A DNA stretch of 64,000 bases from Shewanella polaris (lineage in GTDB: Bacteria; Pseudomonadota; Gammaproteobacteria; Enterobacterales; Shewanellaceae). The stretch lies in the NCBI RefSeq assembly GCF_006385555.1, contig NZ_CP041036.1, positions 1,860,001 to 1,924,000 of the forward strand, read 5' to 3'. Numbering within the stretch: the first letter of the stretch is position 1; every line of letters starts with the position of its first letter. Below are positions 7,853-17,770 of this stretch, piece after piece. The position numbers were made by a program, and so were the translations under genes. The notes under the pieces were generated by a model. It saw only the letters and a program-made list of their open reading frames with translations, was not told the DNA's origin and did no database searches.

Positions 7853-8422
7853 ATGAAAAAAATTTACTTAGTTCTCTTAATCTTTGCAATAGCTGGCTGT
7901 GCGAGCAAATCTAATAAAACTTATATGGGACATGACGTAATAAGTATGCCTTTTAATATTGCTGGAGGTAATGTTGTTCATTTACCGGTTACTGATGCAG
8001 GTGTGATTCCTGCTGAAGATAATGGATTCATGATGAAAGTTGCAGGCTTTAGTGTAGCCGAGAGCAAAGCCCATAAAAGAGAAGCTGAATTAGTGTGGAA
8101 TTTTGCATTTAGCTCTACAAACACTGAAAAAGTACAAAGTATTATTATTGAAGAGTTAGCGCCTACAAAAGTGATTAAACAGTTACTTAAAGTAGAGAAT
8201 CCTAAAATTGTTGATGGTCTCTGGATATCTAATCTTGAACCTATAAATGCAAATAAAGAAAACACTCCGTGGATTTTTAAAAATAAAGCTAGCATTTACG
8301 TATTTAAAATCACAATCAATTTAAAGTCTGGAGAGCAAACTACTCTTACTCAGGCCGCATGGTTTTCTAAGCCCGTGTTAGCAACTTATGCCAAACAAAT
8401 ATCATTAATTGAAAATGGCTAG
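7853..8422 (+). CDS. Lipoprotein of unknown function
   Basis: A 189-residue protein starting MKKIYLVLLIFAIAGC, with lipobox IAGC and the lipidated cysteine at residue 16. I chose the ATG at 7853 rather than 7847 because AAGGA ends at 7846, leaving no spacing for the earlier ATG and six bases for the later one. The mature domain begins with KTYMGHDVISMPFNI and is rich in beta strands; I recognise no family. It is the second of two lipoprotein genes in a row. A large hairpin of GAGGCTC/GAGCCTC follows at 8518-8562. Confidence 0.7.
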   Translation: MKKIYLVLLIFAIAGCASKSNKTYMGHDVISMPFNIAGGNVVHLPVTDAGVIPAEDNGFMMKVAGFSVAESKAHKREAELVWNFAFSSTNTEKVQSIIIEELAPTKVIKQLLKVENPKIVDGLWISNLEPINANKENTPWIFKNKASIYVFKITINLKSGEQTTLTQAAWFSKPVLATYAKQISLIENG

Positions 8423-8517
8423 TAAGGTATTTTTATTTACTAAAACAGTTGGTTGAATTCCAATTCACTACGCATTATTGTTTATGAAAGTGGCTAATCT
8501 TTTGTATATGTTTTTAT

Positions 8518-8562
8518 GAGGCTCAAATCCAATAATATTGGTGTTGCTATTGATTCGAGCCT
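8518..8562. terminator. Large hairpin after the lipoprotein genes
   Basis: GAGGCTCAAATCCAATA pairs with TATTGATTCGAGCCTC with one bulge. There is no T-run directly after it, so termination is not certain. A second stem, TTAATTAGTT/AACTAATTA, follows at once (8564-8590). Confidence 0.4.
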
Positions 8563-8713
8563 CTTAATTAGTTCTTTAGCAAACTAATTATTGCTTTGGC
8601 TTAGCTATCCCGCAAACTGATGGTTAGCAGCTTCGTTGGAGTAATTATCTTAATGGCACCTGTTTAACAATAATGTTTACAATACCTTGTTGTGTCTATG
8701 ACGAATCAGTAAA

Positions 8714-8749
8714 TAAAAAAGCAGATACCATCATCAGTATCTGCTTTTT
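8714..8749. terminator. Bidirectional terminator
   Basis: GCAGATAC/GTATCTGC stem with an eight-base loop, preceded by a run of A and followed by a run of T. It would end the oxidoreductase gene on the minus strand. A short 8-bp tandem (TCAATCAC three times) lies just beyond, near 8758-8782. Confidence 0.8.
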
Positions 8750-8809
8750 CATACGTTTCAATCACTCAATCACTCAATCACTTAAGCGGTTATAAGCTTT
8801 GAGGATTAA

Positions 8810-9937
8810 TTACTTTTGCGGTGTAATTAAATACTTCTCACCAGTAGCTTGTTTAGAATAACCCGCCATTGATTTTAATTGTAATACCTCAGCCAATGAC
8901 ACTTCATGGGTGTAGTGGCTTGCAAACGTGGTGGTGATTTCATCTGCAACACGTTTACGCATCGCCATAACTGTTTTAGTGCCTAATTTACCGAGCGCAT
9001 TGAATAATAAGAAGCCATTAACACCCCATGCAAAACCAAAGTTACGATTTAGGGTAATAGGGCCACGATCTAATGCGCCATAAATATAAGCTTGCTTGAA
9101 AGTGTCGGAGCCATAAACGCTGTGTTCTTTCATATCACGCGCTGCAGCCACTTCCATACAGTTAAGAATGTCACTGGTTAATTTACCGCCGCCAATAGGG
9201 TCAAACGCAATCGTTGCACCTGTTTCAATAATCGCCGCGGTTAAGTCAGCAAGAAAAGTATCACTGCTTGAGTTAACAACATATTTAGCGCCCATATCAC
9301 GTAGTAGTGTTTCTTGTTCCGCTTTACGGACGATGTTAATTAAATCGACACCATCGGCAATACAAATACGGTTTAACATTTGGCCAAGGTTAGATGCCGC
9401 CGCCGCATGAATAATGGCTTTATGACCTTCAGCACGCATTGTTTCAACCATTGCTAAAGCGGTGAGTGGATTAACAAATGAAGATGCGCCTTCTTTAGCT
9501 GTAGTGCCTTGCTTTAATTCTAGGCAGCTTTGCACATTGGCACAGAGGTATTGACGATACGTTCCACCGCCAATCACAGCAACGGTTTTGCCCATAAGTG
9601 CTTTTGCCGCAGGCGATGAGCCTGTTGCGACAACGGTTCCTGCACCTTCATTACCAACAGGAATGGCTTTACCCACACGGGTTTTAACCGCTGGCATAAA
9701 CTTAGCTGGAACATCAGCTGTAATGACGGGGCTTTGTTCAGTGCCTGATTGTTTCGCAGTTGACATATCAGCAGCGCTGAACAGAACCGCTAAATCAGAC
9801 GGATTTAATGGTGCTGCTTCAATGCGAATAACCACTTCATCGGCACCAGGTTGTGGTATGTCGATGTTTTTTAACGCGAGTGTTAATTTATTGTCTTCGC
9901 TGATGGTCGAAGTTAGTTGGATATTAGTATCTGTCAT
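8810..9937 (-). CDS. Medium-chain dehydrogenase/quinone reductase-like oxidoreductase
   Basis: 375 residues of the MDR superfamily. The N-terminal GroES-like fold has AAPLNPSDLAVLF (41-53) and VGNEGAGTV (94-102); the Rossmann part has HAAAASNLGQML (177-188) in place of the usual glycine-rich loop. The cysteine ligands of the structural zinc are absent, so it is probably a zinc-independent NADPH-dependent reductase. I chose the ATG at 9937 because AGGAG lies nine bases before it; an upstream in-frame TTG would place the ribosome site inside the gene. The next gene on the same strand is a GST, followed by a divergent LysR gene, so a LysR-controlled detoxification unit is likely. Confidence 0.85.
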   Translation of the reverse strand: MTDTNIQLTSTISEDNKLTLALKNIDIPQPGADEVVIRIEAAPLNPSDLAVLFSAADMSTAKQSGTEQSPVITADVPAKFMPAVKTRVGKAIPVGNEGAGTVVATGSSPAAKALMGKTVAVIGGGTYRQYLCANVQSCLELKQGTTAKEGASSFVNPLTALAMVETMRAEGHKAIIHAAAASNLGQMLNRICIADGVDLINIVRKAEQETLLRDMGAKYVVNSSSDTFLADLTAAIIETGATIAFDPIGGGKLTSDILNCMEVAAARDMKEHSVYGSDTFKQAYIYGALDRGPITLNRNFGFAWGVNGFLLFNALGKLGTKTVMAMRKRVADEITTTFASHYTHEVSLAEVLQLKSMAGYSKQATGEKYLITPQK

Positions 9938-10077
9938 TTGGATTTTCTCCTGCAAAATAATTAATTCTTTGAGCCAATCACTTTATTGTATTGGCTGTGT
10001 TCTGTTTGTAATTGAATTTAAGTCAAACGTCAGTCTTGAGTGTTTTTATTGCTAACATTTATTATTCCGCGTTCAGC

Positions 10078-10755
10078 TTATGTAGCTTTCGCCGCTTGGA
10101 TTTGAGCTTTCACTTTTTGCATAAACTCTGGCATGTTTGCTAAGCGATCTGCCTCCACTTTTTTGGCAATAACAGATTGGCTCATGGACTCGTTCCACTG
10201 TTTCATTCCGGGTATTTCTGCCAGTACATCCCAGTCCAGTTGGCTAGAGCCAAACGCGCTGACAATGGTGTTGACATAATAAACGTAAATGTCAGCCATG
10301 GTGAATCGTTCACCTGCTATCCAAGGTGAAAACTGACACAAACGACTTAAGCCGGTAATGCCACGAGTTAATACCTGGCGTACTTCAGCTTTAACCGATT
10401 CTGGAACTTCAGTGCCTGAAAATGCATAAGGTATAAGTCGTCTGCTTGGCAGTTCGAAATAAAGCTCTGCCATTTTCATAATTTGACGCACAACTGCACG
10501 CTCACCAGCATTTTCTGGGTATAGCGGTATTGCAGGGTAAGTTTCTTCGATAAAGTCACAAATGACACTCGACTCTGAAATATTCAGTCCTTCAGCCGTT
10601 GTTATGGCAGGTACTTTGCCAGCAGGACTGACTTTTAGTAACTCGTCACTACCACCGTAAATAAGGTGTTCTTGAAATGGCAGTTGTTTATATAGAAGTA
10701 CATGTTTCACTAGGTTGTAATAGTTGCTAGCAGCAAAACCGTGCAAAGTAATCAT
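10078..10755 (-). CDS. Glutathione S-transferase family protein
   Basis: 225 residues. The N-terminal thioredoxin-like domain has KVPAITT (47-53) and the glutathione-binding ES pair E61-S62 in NISESSVICDFIEE. The C-terminal helical domain includes FSPWIAGERFTMADIYVYY, the conserved N-capping and hydrophobic-staple region of GSTs. It is cytosolic. It is transcribed away from the LysR gene at 10977 and lies upstream of the MDR oxidoreductase gene with 140 bp between, so the two may share control. The substrate is not predictable. Confidence 0.88.
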   Translation of the reverse strand: MITLHGFAASNYYNLVKHVLLYKQLPFQEHLIYGGSDELLKVSPAGKVPAITTAEGLNISESSVICDFIEETYPAIPLYPENAGERAVVRQIMKMAELYFELPSRRLIPYAFSGTEVPESVKAEVRQVLTRGITGLSRLCQFSPWIAGERFTMADIYVYYVNTIVSAFGSSQLDWDVLAEIPGMKQWNESMSQSVIAKKVEADRLANMPEFMQKVKAQIQAAKAT

Positions 10756-10976
10756 AAGTCAGTGTCCATCATTTACGTGTAGGTAGGTGTTAATTGCCGA
10801 AAAATGCAATTAACACCTGTATTTTTAACACGCGGCAACAGGGTTAAGGTTGCAATGTTTAAGTTAACTGTATTATTACCTATTTTAATTTGGTTATATA
10901 TAAGGGAAAATGCTAATCACTATTGCTTTTAAGACAACAATAAAGCCAAGACACTCAGATTTTATGGAGAAGTAAG

Positions 10977-11879
10977 TTGGATCAACTACGTGCAATGCGG
11001 TATTTCAGTAAAGTGGTCGAAACGGGCAGTTTTACCAAAGCGGCGAGTGTGTTTAATGTACCACCATCATCGCTGTCGAGACGCGTTGCTGATTTAGAAA
11101 AGAGTTTGGGGGCGACCTTGTTAAAGCGTTCGACCCGAATCGTTAAACTAACCGAAGTAGGGCAAATTTATTATAACGATGTACAGCAAATATTGAATCA
11201 ACTAGCGCAAAGCAATGAGACGGTTCGTAGTTACCAAACAACGCCAATGGGACGTTTGCGGATAAGTTCGATGGTGGGTTTTGGCGAAAAGATATTACTG
11301 CCATTGTTACATGAATTCAGTGAGTTATATCCTCAAATTGTTTTAGATGTCAGTTTAAGCGACGAGTTATCAACACTTGGACGTGACGATGTCGATATTG
11401 CTATTCGCGGTGGTTACGCGCCAAATGAACGCGTGTTAGCGATAAGATTAATGGACAATGGTTTCATTCCTGTGGCATCACCAAGTTACATAGAAAAACA
11501 CGGTATTCCAAATAATGCGATGGAATTAACGCAACATAATGGCCTGTATTTTAAAGCGCCAACAGGGCCAACGCCTTGGTTATGTCATATGAACGGTCAA
11601 TGGCATGATGTTTCAGGTCCCGCTGTGGCTATTTCAAATAATGGCCCTTGGTTGGCGAAAAAGGCTTGTGACGGTGAAGGCATTTTAATGTCAACTCGAT
11701 GGGCATTAGCGTCTTACCTTGAGTCTGGAAAATTGGTAGAACTTAAGTTTGAGCACGAGTTAGCTATCACTCAACATTCTGATATGGCCGTTTATTTGTT
11801 GTATCAAAAACAACGCTATTTAGTGCCAAAAGTAAAAGCGGCAGTCGATTTTTTAGTTGAAAGAATAAAAGTGAAATGA
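10977..11879 (+). CDS. LysR-family transcriptional regulator
   Basis: 300 residues. The winged HTH covers about 1-60, with GSFTKAASVFNVPPSSLSRR (17-36), followed by the LysR substrate-binding domain with VDIAIRGGYAPNERV. The start codon is TTG: GGAGAAG sits at 10966-10972, and the only nearby ATG (10964) runs into a stop after two codons. MDQLRAMRYF is a typical LysR start. It is divergent from the GST gene, and LysR proteins usually regulate the divergent neighbour, so I infer that it controls the GST and the MDR oxidoreductase. Confidence 0.9.
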   Translation: MDQLRAMRYFSKVVETGSFTKAASVFNVPPSSLSRRVADLEKSLGATLLKRSTRIVKLTEVGQIYYNDVQQILNQLAQSNETVRSYQTTPMGRLRISSMVGFGEKILLPLLHEFSELYPQIVLDVSLSDELSTLGRDDVDIAIRGGYAPNERVLAIRLMDNGFIPVASPSYIEKHGIPNNAMELTQHNGLYFKAPTGPTPWLCHMNGQWHDVSGPAVAISNNGPWLAKKACDGEGILMSTRWALASYLESGKLVELKFEHELAITQHSDMAVYLLYQKQRYLVPKVKAAVDFLVERIKVK

Positions 11880-12354
11880 GGGTTAAAGAAGCCAATAAAA
11901 CCCTACGGAAGAATTTGTGAAGCAACTAATCTCTCTATTGATTGAAATCACTTTACGGGTATTAACCATTTTTATAGTCATTTTAGCATTAGAAAAATAG
12001 GCATTAATGCTAATGCATTGATGTCATCAGTGGATCAGAGTCTTTAGCCATTAATCCCAATTTGGTGATTGCACTCATTCAATGAACTTGCACCTTATTG
12101 TCCTACAAATGGTCATTTATGCCCTGCATACAACTCTTTAGTGCGAACAGTCTTAAATAATATGATATAAAGTGATATTTCATCGAAGCTAAAACTCACC
12201 TTGTGTAGACGTGGCAATTTCAGCCTAACTATCCGCGTGATGAATGTGGTAATTCGATTTATTCATTTGATTAATGTTAGGCGTATTTTTATTCTGTCGT
12301 CCTATGTTGGGCGCACTCCCTTATCGTTTTTTAGCATCACCGGAGACAAAACTC
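11880..12354. other. Intergenic region upstream of aguA
   Basis: 475 bp, A/T-rich, without a gene I can support. Short frames here lack ribosome sites. It should contain the aguA promoter, but no single -35/-10 pair stands out. Confidence 0.4.
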
Positions 12355-13467
12355 ATGACAAACATGAATGTGGATGCCACGCAGTTAACGACTAAACCAT
12401 CCCAAGATGGTTTTTGCATGCCAGCCGAATGGGTCCCGCAGCAAGCTGTGTGGATGATTTGGCCATATCGTCCTGATAACTGGCGCTCTGCTGGGGCTTA
12501 TGCTCAGGCGACGTTTGCTAAAGTGGCAGATGCCATTGGTGCTGTTACCCCTGTTTATATGGGGGTACCCAAGGAGTTTTTGGCACAAGCCAAGACGGTC
12601 ATGCCTTCTCACGTTACCTTAGTCGAAATAGATAGCAATGATTGCTGGGCTCGCGATACCGGGCCTACAGTTGTGGTGAATGCCAAGGGCGAATGCCGTG
12701 GTGTTGATTGGGGCTTTAATGCCTGGGGTGGCAATAACGGTGGTTTGTACTTTCCATGGGATAAGGACGAACAAGTCGCACAACAAATGCTGACCCAGCA
12801 TGGATTTGAGCGTTATCAGGCTCCGCTTATTCTTGAAGGTGGTTCTATTCATGTCGACGGTGAAGGCACCTGCATGACCACGGCTGAATGTTTGCTTAAC
12901 AGTAACCGCAATCCAGATTTAACTCGTGAACAGATAGAAGCATTACTGGCTGAATATTTAAATGTTAAGCAGTTTATCTGGTTACCAGAAGGCGTGTACA
13001 TGGATGAGACTGACGGACATATTGATAATATATGCTGTTTTGCTCGCCCAGGCGAAGTGGTTTTACACTGGACTGATGATCAAACCGATCCGCAGTATCC
13101 TCGTTCAAAAGCCGCTTTGGATATTTTGCAAAATACTGTTGATGCACAGGGGCGTAAGTTAAAAGTCCATTTACTACCACAGCCTGGTCCTTTGTATTGC
13201 ACAGAAGAAGAAGCGCAAGGCGTAGTAGAGGGGACTGGTGTTCCACGCACGGCGGGCGAGCGTTTAGCGGGTTCTTATGCGAACTTTTTAATTACCAACA
13301 ATCGTATTGTTTTTCCGTTACTCGACCCCGCAACTGATGATATTGCAACGCAGAAATTGCAAGAGATTTTTCCCGAGTATGAGATTGTCGGTGTGCCTGC
13401 CCGTGAGATCCTATTAGGTGGTGGTAATATCCATTGTATTACCCAACAGATCCCCTCTGGAAAATAA
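12355..13467 (+). CDS. aguA: Agmatine deiminase
   Basis: 370 residues. It hydrolyses agmatine to N-carbamoylputrescine and ammonia in the cytoplasm. Family hallmarks are present: [10 protein letters not shown] early, [36 protein letters not shown] (acid and histidine of the guanidine pocket), and the C-terminal GGGNIHCIT with the nucleophile Cys361. The length matches the usual 365-370 residues. The ATG at 12355 is supported by CGGAGA nine bases upstream; a longer in-frame extension lacks a ribosome site. The next gene, 78 bp on, is an amidase, not the usual nitrilase-type aguB. Since the speB gene at 55429 is broken, this enzyme probably carries agmatine flux to putrescine. Confidence 0.95.
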   Translation: MTNMNVDATQLTTKPSQDGFCMPAEWVPQQAVWMIWPYRPDNWRSAGAYAQATFAKVADAIGAVTPVYMGVPKEFLAQAKTVMPSHVTLVEIDSNDCWARDTGPTVVVNAKGECRGVDWGFNAWGGNNGGLYFPWDKDEQVAQQMLTQHGFERYQAPLILEGGSIHVDGEGTCMTTAECLLNSNRNPDLTREQIEALLAEYLNVKQFIWLPEGVYMDETDGHIDNICCFARPGEVVLHWTDDQTDPQYPRSKAALDILQNTVDAQGRKLKVHLLPQPGPLYCTEEEAQGVVEGTGVPRTAGERLAGSYANFLITNNRIVFPLLDPATDDIATQKLQEIFPEYEIVGVPAREILLGGGNIHCITQQIPSGK

Positions 13468-13545
13468 GTAAACTTAAGCAGAACACAGTGACCATTTATG
13501 TCACTGTTGTTTCAACACAATTGGCTTTTAAGAAGAGGTCGTAAC

Positions 13546-15255
13546 ATGTTCGAAGTCACTGAGGTTCCCATTGCCGAGCTGCGTACAGCTCTCGAATCCG
13601 GTCGCACCACAGCAGTTGAACTGGTGAAGTCTTATCTAACACGGATTGATGCTTACGACGGCCCAGCGACACAGACCAAGCTGAATGCGCTAGTGGTTCG
13701 CAACCCAGATGCGTTAAAGGAAGCGGAAGCTTCTGATGCACGCCGAGCTCGTGGTGAAACACTGAGTCCACTGGACGGTGTTCCCTATACAGTCAAAGAC
13801 AGCTACCTAGTTAAGGGGCTTACTGCGGCTTCTGGTAGCCCAGCGTTTAAGGACTTGGTTGCTCAATACGATGCCTTTGCCGTCGAACGTCTGCGCGATG
13901 CAGGTGCTATTTGTTTGGGTAAAACCAATATGCCACCTATGGCTAATGGTGGTATGCAGCGCGGTCACTACGGTCGCGCCGAAAGCCCATACAATGCTAA
14001 TTATCTTACCGCTCCGTTCGCCTCTGGTTCTTCAAATGGTGCAGGTACTGGTACCGCTGCAAGTTATTCTGCTTTTGGTCTAGCTGAAGAGACATGGTCG
14101 AGCGGTCGTGGGCCAGCATCTAACAACGGTTTGTGTGCTTATACTCCATCACGTGGGGTGATTTCTGTGCGTGGTAACTGGCCGTTGACACCGACTATGG
14201 ATGTTGTGGTGCCTTATACTCGTACTATGGCAGATATGCTTGAAGTGCTGGACGTTATCGTTGCAGACGACCCTATTACTCGTGGTGATTTATGGCGTCT
14301 ACAACCTTGGGTTGAAATCCCAAAAGCATCAACCGTCCGTCCAAAATCTTATCTGGATCTTGCTGCTCAAGCCGACACGCTTAAAGGTAAGCGTTTTGGC
14401 GTACCGCGCATGTACATCAATAAAGATGAATTGGCTGGCACCAGCGAAAACCCTGGCATTGGCGGCCCGACTGGCCAGCGCATCCATACTCGTGCGTCTG
14501 TTATCGATTTATGGGAAGCTGCACGCTCAGCGCTGGAATCTGCCGGAGCTGAAGTCATTGAAGTGGACTTTCCGCTGGTTTCTAACTGTGAAGGTGATCG
14601 CCCTGGTGCGCCGACTGTGTTCAATCGTGGCATGGTCACCCCTGAGTTTCTCGACGATGAGCTATGGGCGCTATCGGGTTGGGCTTTAGATGAATTCTTG
14701 CGTGCTAATAATGATCCTAAATTGAACAAACTGGAAGACGTCAACGGCCATTTGATTTTCCCACATGATCTTGGCACCTTGCCTAACCGTGAGGGTGACC
14801 TCGCCGCAGGCATGGATGAATACGTCAACATGGCCAAAAGAGGCCTTAAGTCGTATAACCAAATCGACAGCATACCGGATGGGCTGCGTGGCTTAGAGAA
14901 GACACGCAAGTTGGATCTTGAAGATTGGATGGACGAACTCAAACTTGATGCTGTGTTGTTCCCAACTATGGCTGATGTAGGCCCAGCAGATGCACAGGTT
15001 AATCCAGCTTCTGCGGACATTGCGTGGAGTAATGGTGTGTGGGTTGCCAACGGTAACCTTGCTATTCGCCACTTAGGTGTACCGACAGTGACTGTGCCAA
15101 TGGGCGTAATGGCCGACATTGGCATGCCAGTAGGTTTGACTTTTGCAGGTCGTGCTTATGATGACAATGATTTGCTTCGTTTTGCGGGGGCATTTGAGGC
15201 GACTGGCAGCAAGCGCGTTATTCCTCCACGTACGCCAGTGCTAAGCAATAAGTAA
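13546..15255 (+). CDS. Amidase-signature hydrolase, possible N-carbamoylputrescine amidase substitute
   Basis: 569 residues of the amidase-signature family. The catalytic triad can be placed: Lys84 (YTVKDSY), cis-Ser162 (FASGSSNG) and nucleophile Ser186 (ETWSSGRGPAS). The 24-residue gap between the serines equals that of mammalian FAAH. The loop around Ser186 departs from the common DTGGSIR form. The ATG at 13546 has AAGAGG seven bases before it; the 16-residue longer version has no such site. There is no signal peptide. It follows aguA on the same strand and ends at a strong terminator, so the two form a likely operon. The context suggests that it hydrolyses N-carbamoylputrescine or a related amide; this is inference only, because family members act on many amides. 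Confidence 0.85.
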   Translation: MFEVTEVPIAELRTALESGRTTAVELVKSYLTRIDAYDGPATQTKLNALVVRNPDALKEAEASDARRARGETLSPLDGVPYTVKDSYLVKGLTAASGSPAFKDLVAQYDAFAVERLRDAGAICLGKTNMPPMANGGMQRGHYGRAESPYNANYLTAPFASGSSNGAGTGTAASYSAFGLAEETWSSGRGPASNNGLCAYTPSRGVISVRGNWPLTPTMDVVVPYTRTMADMLEVLDVIVADDPITRGDLWRLQPWVEIPKASTVRPKSYLDLAAQADTLKGKRFGVPRMYINKDELAGTSENPGIGGPTGQRIHTRASVIDLWEAARSALESAGAEVIEVDFPLVSNCEGDRPGAPTVFNRGMVTPEFLDDELWALSGWALDEFLRANNDPKLNKLEDVNGHLIFPHDLGTLPNREGDLAAGMDEYVNMAKRGLKSYNQIDSIPDGLRGLEKTRKLDLEDWMDELKLDAVLFPTMADVGPADAQVNPASADIAWSNGVWVANGNLAIRHLGVPTVTVPMGVMADIGMPVGLTFAGRAYDDNDLLRFAGAFEATGSKRVIPPRTPVLSNK

Positions 15256-15278
15256 CAAACACTAAGCATTAAAAACTC

Positions 15279-15317
15279 AAAACGGGATTGGCTCCAGCAT
15301 GCCAATCCCGTTTTTTT
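15279..15317 (+). terminator. Rho-independent terminator of aguA-amidase
   Basis: AAAACGGGATTGGC pairs perfectly with GCCAATCCCGTTTT (14 bp, eight-base loop), followed by a T-run. Confidence 0.95.
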
Positions 15318-15428
15318 ATTTCAACGTAAATACATGCTTAACATCAACATGATGCAGTGATATCGCTGATAACAAATGGCGTTGGTGTTTTGAATAACAA
15401 GTCTAATCATCCTGTGCTAAGTACCTTA

Positions 15429-15567
15429 TAACGGCCAGTGATGATGTAACGATAAAACAAGGTGCGCTTTTAGGTAGGCAAAGTGAGTCGTTTCAACATT
15501 GTTTACACCGTTTTCTCTTAAGGCTCATTGACTTCATATCGGTGTACAGTTTCATTAAGTCACAATA
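15429..15567 (+). repeat. 139-bp direct repeat, copy 1, upstream of the fadD-like gene
   Basis: Matches 17771-17909 at all but about nine positions. Most differences leave the same reading frame open, and translation of both copies gives IKQGALLGRQSES and LIDFxSVYSFIKSQY. The repeat may thus be a piece of a gene duplicated on either side of the fadD-like gene. I do not recognise the encoded peptide. The surrounding 15318-15792 holds no other gene. Confidence 0.7.
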
Positions 15568-15792
15568 CACAGTAGAAACTGTCATGATAATGCAGTAGCT
15601 GAATGCTTTTTTCATTGTTGAAGAACGATAAAGTTAACCGGAAAAGCGATAAAAGTAGGGACGAGTCACACTCCGAGAAATTTGCTACTGCTAACCCCCT
15701 AGAACAGTAGTTAATTCATTGGATTAAGCCTATTATTTTTATACTAATTAGGTAAATTAATTTACAATAGTGGTGTTTAAACAACAACATTA

Positions 15793-17469
15793 ATGATGGC
15801 TATAATGACAAATGATAAACCGTGGTTAAAACAATATCCTGAGGATGTGCCCACAAAAATAGACTCAAGTATGTATAATAATATCAATGATTTATTTAAA
15901 GAGTCTTTTAGTGCGCATGCTAAAAAAGCAGCATATATTAATATGGGACATAGCTTATCCTACCAAGATCTCGAAAGTAAAAGTAACGCTTTTGCTGCTT
16001 ATCTACAATCTGAACTAAAAATGAAAAAAGGTGAGCGAATCGCCTTGATGATGCCTAATTTATTGCAATATCCCATTACTATTTTAGGAGCATTAAAAGC
16101 AGGACTCATTATTGTCAATGTTAATCCACTTTATACCCCTCGAGAGCTAAAACATCAATTAAGAGATTCGGGGTCCAGTGCTATTGTTGCCGTAACAAAT
16201 TTTGGTAATAACCTTCAGCAAATACTGCATGAGACTAATATTAAGCATGTTATTTTAACCAAAATCGGCGATGAGTTAGCGATTCATAAGCGTACATTGG
16301 TTAACTTTCTTATCAAACATGTCAAAAAAATAGTGCCTAAATATCATATTCCCGACGCTATTTCATTGCGTAGAGCGTTAACCGAAGGCAAGAAACTTCC
16401 CTTTATTGATCCCCAAATAACAGTAGATGATTTAGCATACCTCCAATATACAGGTGGAACGACGGGTCCTTCGAAAGGGGCAATGCTTACTCATAGTAAT
16501 ATTATTTCTAACGTTCTACAGGTTCATGCTCATTTTAGCCCAAGAACCTTATATGATAAGGAATATGCAGTAACCCCACTTCCGCTTTATCATATTTTTG
16601 CTAACTCAGTGAGTATGATGTTTATGCTCTTTCTCGGTGCAACGAATTTACTCATTACCAACCCAAGAGATATAGACGGTTTCGTAGCAGATTTAAGTAA
16701 ATATCCATTCACAATGGTTTTTGGTTTAAATACACTTTTTAATGGTCTAAACAATCATGCTGGTTTTCAAAAATTAGATTTTAGTCACGCTCGTTTTACT
16801 ATTGCAGGTGGAATGCCGACGCAGAAACATATTGCTGATCGTTGGCAAGAGCTCACTGGAATGCCAGTAATAGAAGGTTATGGCTTAACTGAATGTTCCC
16901 CAGTGGTCGCTGCAGGTACTCATCAACAACAATCATTTATTTCTTCAATTGGTGTCCCTTTACCCAGCACTGAACTCCGTATCGTTAATGAAAAAAATGA
17001 ACCTTTAGGTCCCAACCAAATTGGTGAAATCCAAATTAGAGGGCCCCAAGTGATGAAAGGCTATTGGCAACAAGAAGCCGAAACCAATATTGTAATGCAT
17101 CCAGGAGGTTGGTTAAGCTCTGGCGATATTGGAAGAATGGATGACGATGGGATTTTTTATATTGAAGACCGTAAAAAAGATATGATTCTAGTTTCGGGAT
17201 TTAATGTTTTTCCAACTGAAATTGAAGAAGTTGCAACACTTCACCCTCACATCATCGAAGCTGCGGCCATTGGCATTCCTGATGACGCTACAGGAGAAAA
17301 AGTTAAATTATTTATTGTACGCAAAGGTAATGTGACCGTTGATGAAATAAAAAAACATTGTAGAAAATATCTTACCGGTTATAAAAACCCAAGGATAATC
17401 GAATTTAGAGATGAATTGCCAAAATCAAATGTAGGAAAGATCTTACGTCGAGAATTGCGAGATTCATAA
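15793..17469 (+). CDS. Long-chain acyl-CoA synthetase (FadD-like)
   Basis: 558 residues of the AMP-forming acyl-CoA synthetase family. It activates fatty acids with ATP and CoA for beta-oxidation or lipid use. Motifs in order: P-loop YTGGTTGPSKGAML, GYGLTECSPVV, WLSSGDIGRMDDDG, DRKKDMILVSGFNVFPTEIE, and the C-terminal catalytic lysine in PKSNVGKILRRELRD. Its length and N-terminal ADVPT-like segment (PEDVPTKID) fit FadD. Three in-frame ATGs lie within the first six codons and none has a good ribosome site; the third (15808) gives the more usual MTNDKPWL start. The gene is bracketed by 139-bp direct repeats and followed by a TetR remnant, so it probably arrived or moved as a unit and may be a second fadD copy. 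Confidence 0.9.
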   Translation: MMAIMTNDKPWLKQYPEDVPTKIDSSMYNNINDLFKESFSAHAKKAAYINMGHSLSYQDLESKSNAFAAYLQSELKMKKGERIALMMPNLLQYPITILGALKAGLIIVNVNPLYTPRELKHQLRDSGSSAIVAVTNFGNNLQQILHETNIKHVILTKIGDELAIHKRTLVNFLIKHVKKIVPKYHIPDAISLRRALTEGKKLPFIDPQITVDDLAYLQYTGGTTGPSKGAMLTHSNIISNVLQVHAHFSPRTLYDKEYAVTPLPLYHIFANSVSMMFMLFLGATNLLITNPRDIDGFVADLSKYPFTMVFGLNTLFNGLNNHAGFQKLDFSHARFTIAGGMPTQKHIADRWQELTGMPVIEGYGLTECSPVVAAGTHQQQSFISSIGVPLPSTELRIVNEKNEPLGPNQIGEIQIRGPQVMKGYWQQEAETNIVMHPGGWLSSGDIGRMDDDGIFYIEDRKKDMILVSGFNVFPTEIEEVATLHPHIIEAAAIGIPDDATGEKVKLFIVRKGNVTVDEIKKHCRKYLTGYKNPRIIEFRDELPKSNVGKILRRELRDS

Positions 17470-17541
17470 GAGCTATTATTGAGGTCCTAAGGAGAACCAC
17501 TATATTTGGCATAGATATGAGGCGCAGCCGAACAAATCCGA

Positions 17542-17712
17542 CTAAACCTCATTCACATGTTGACAGAGGATCCCGTCAACGACCATTTCAGAAATTTGGT
17601 GCAACTCGTCTTTAGTTTCTTTAGTTGCTCCCTCTGCCGCATGTAACGACATCCCTTTAAATAACATTATAATCAGTCGTGCCAACGCTTCAGGTTGGCA
17701 ACTGTCATTGTT
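17542..17712 (-). pseudogene. TetR-family regulator remnant (C-terminal end only)
   Basis: On the minus strand, 17542-17706 translates without stops into about 55 residues containing PEALARLIIMLFKGMSLHAA and EGATKETKDELHQISEMVVD, then a stop. This is the usual C-terminal end of TetR regulators. Upstream of it the frame hits a stop at once and the N-terminal HTH is missing. It lies next to the fadD-like gene, as TetR regulators of fatty-acid genes often do, and is cut off just before direct-repeat copy 2. Confidence 0.7.
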
Positions 17713-17770
17713 TTACAATGGCTGGCTTGATTTATTTGCCTGATTTATTTATTTCTGATTTATTTTGTTG

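Noticed and set aside
12201..12395. 64-codon frame overlapping the start of aguA
   Set aside because: No ribosome site, and overlaps the well-supported aguA start in another frame.
14367..15125. Long antisense frame (252 codons) within the amidase gene
   Set aside because: Shadow of a G/C-richer gene with biased codons; rich in Ser/Arg/Pro, with no ribosome site and no recognisable motif.
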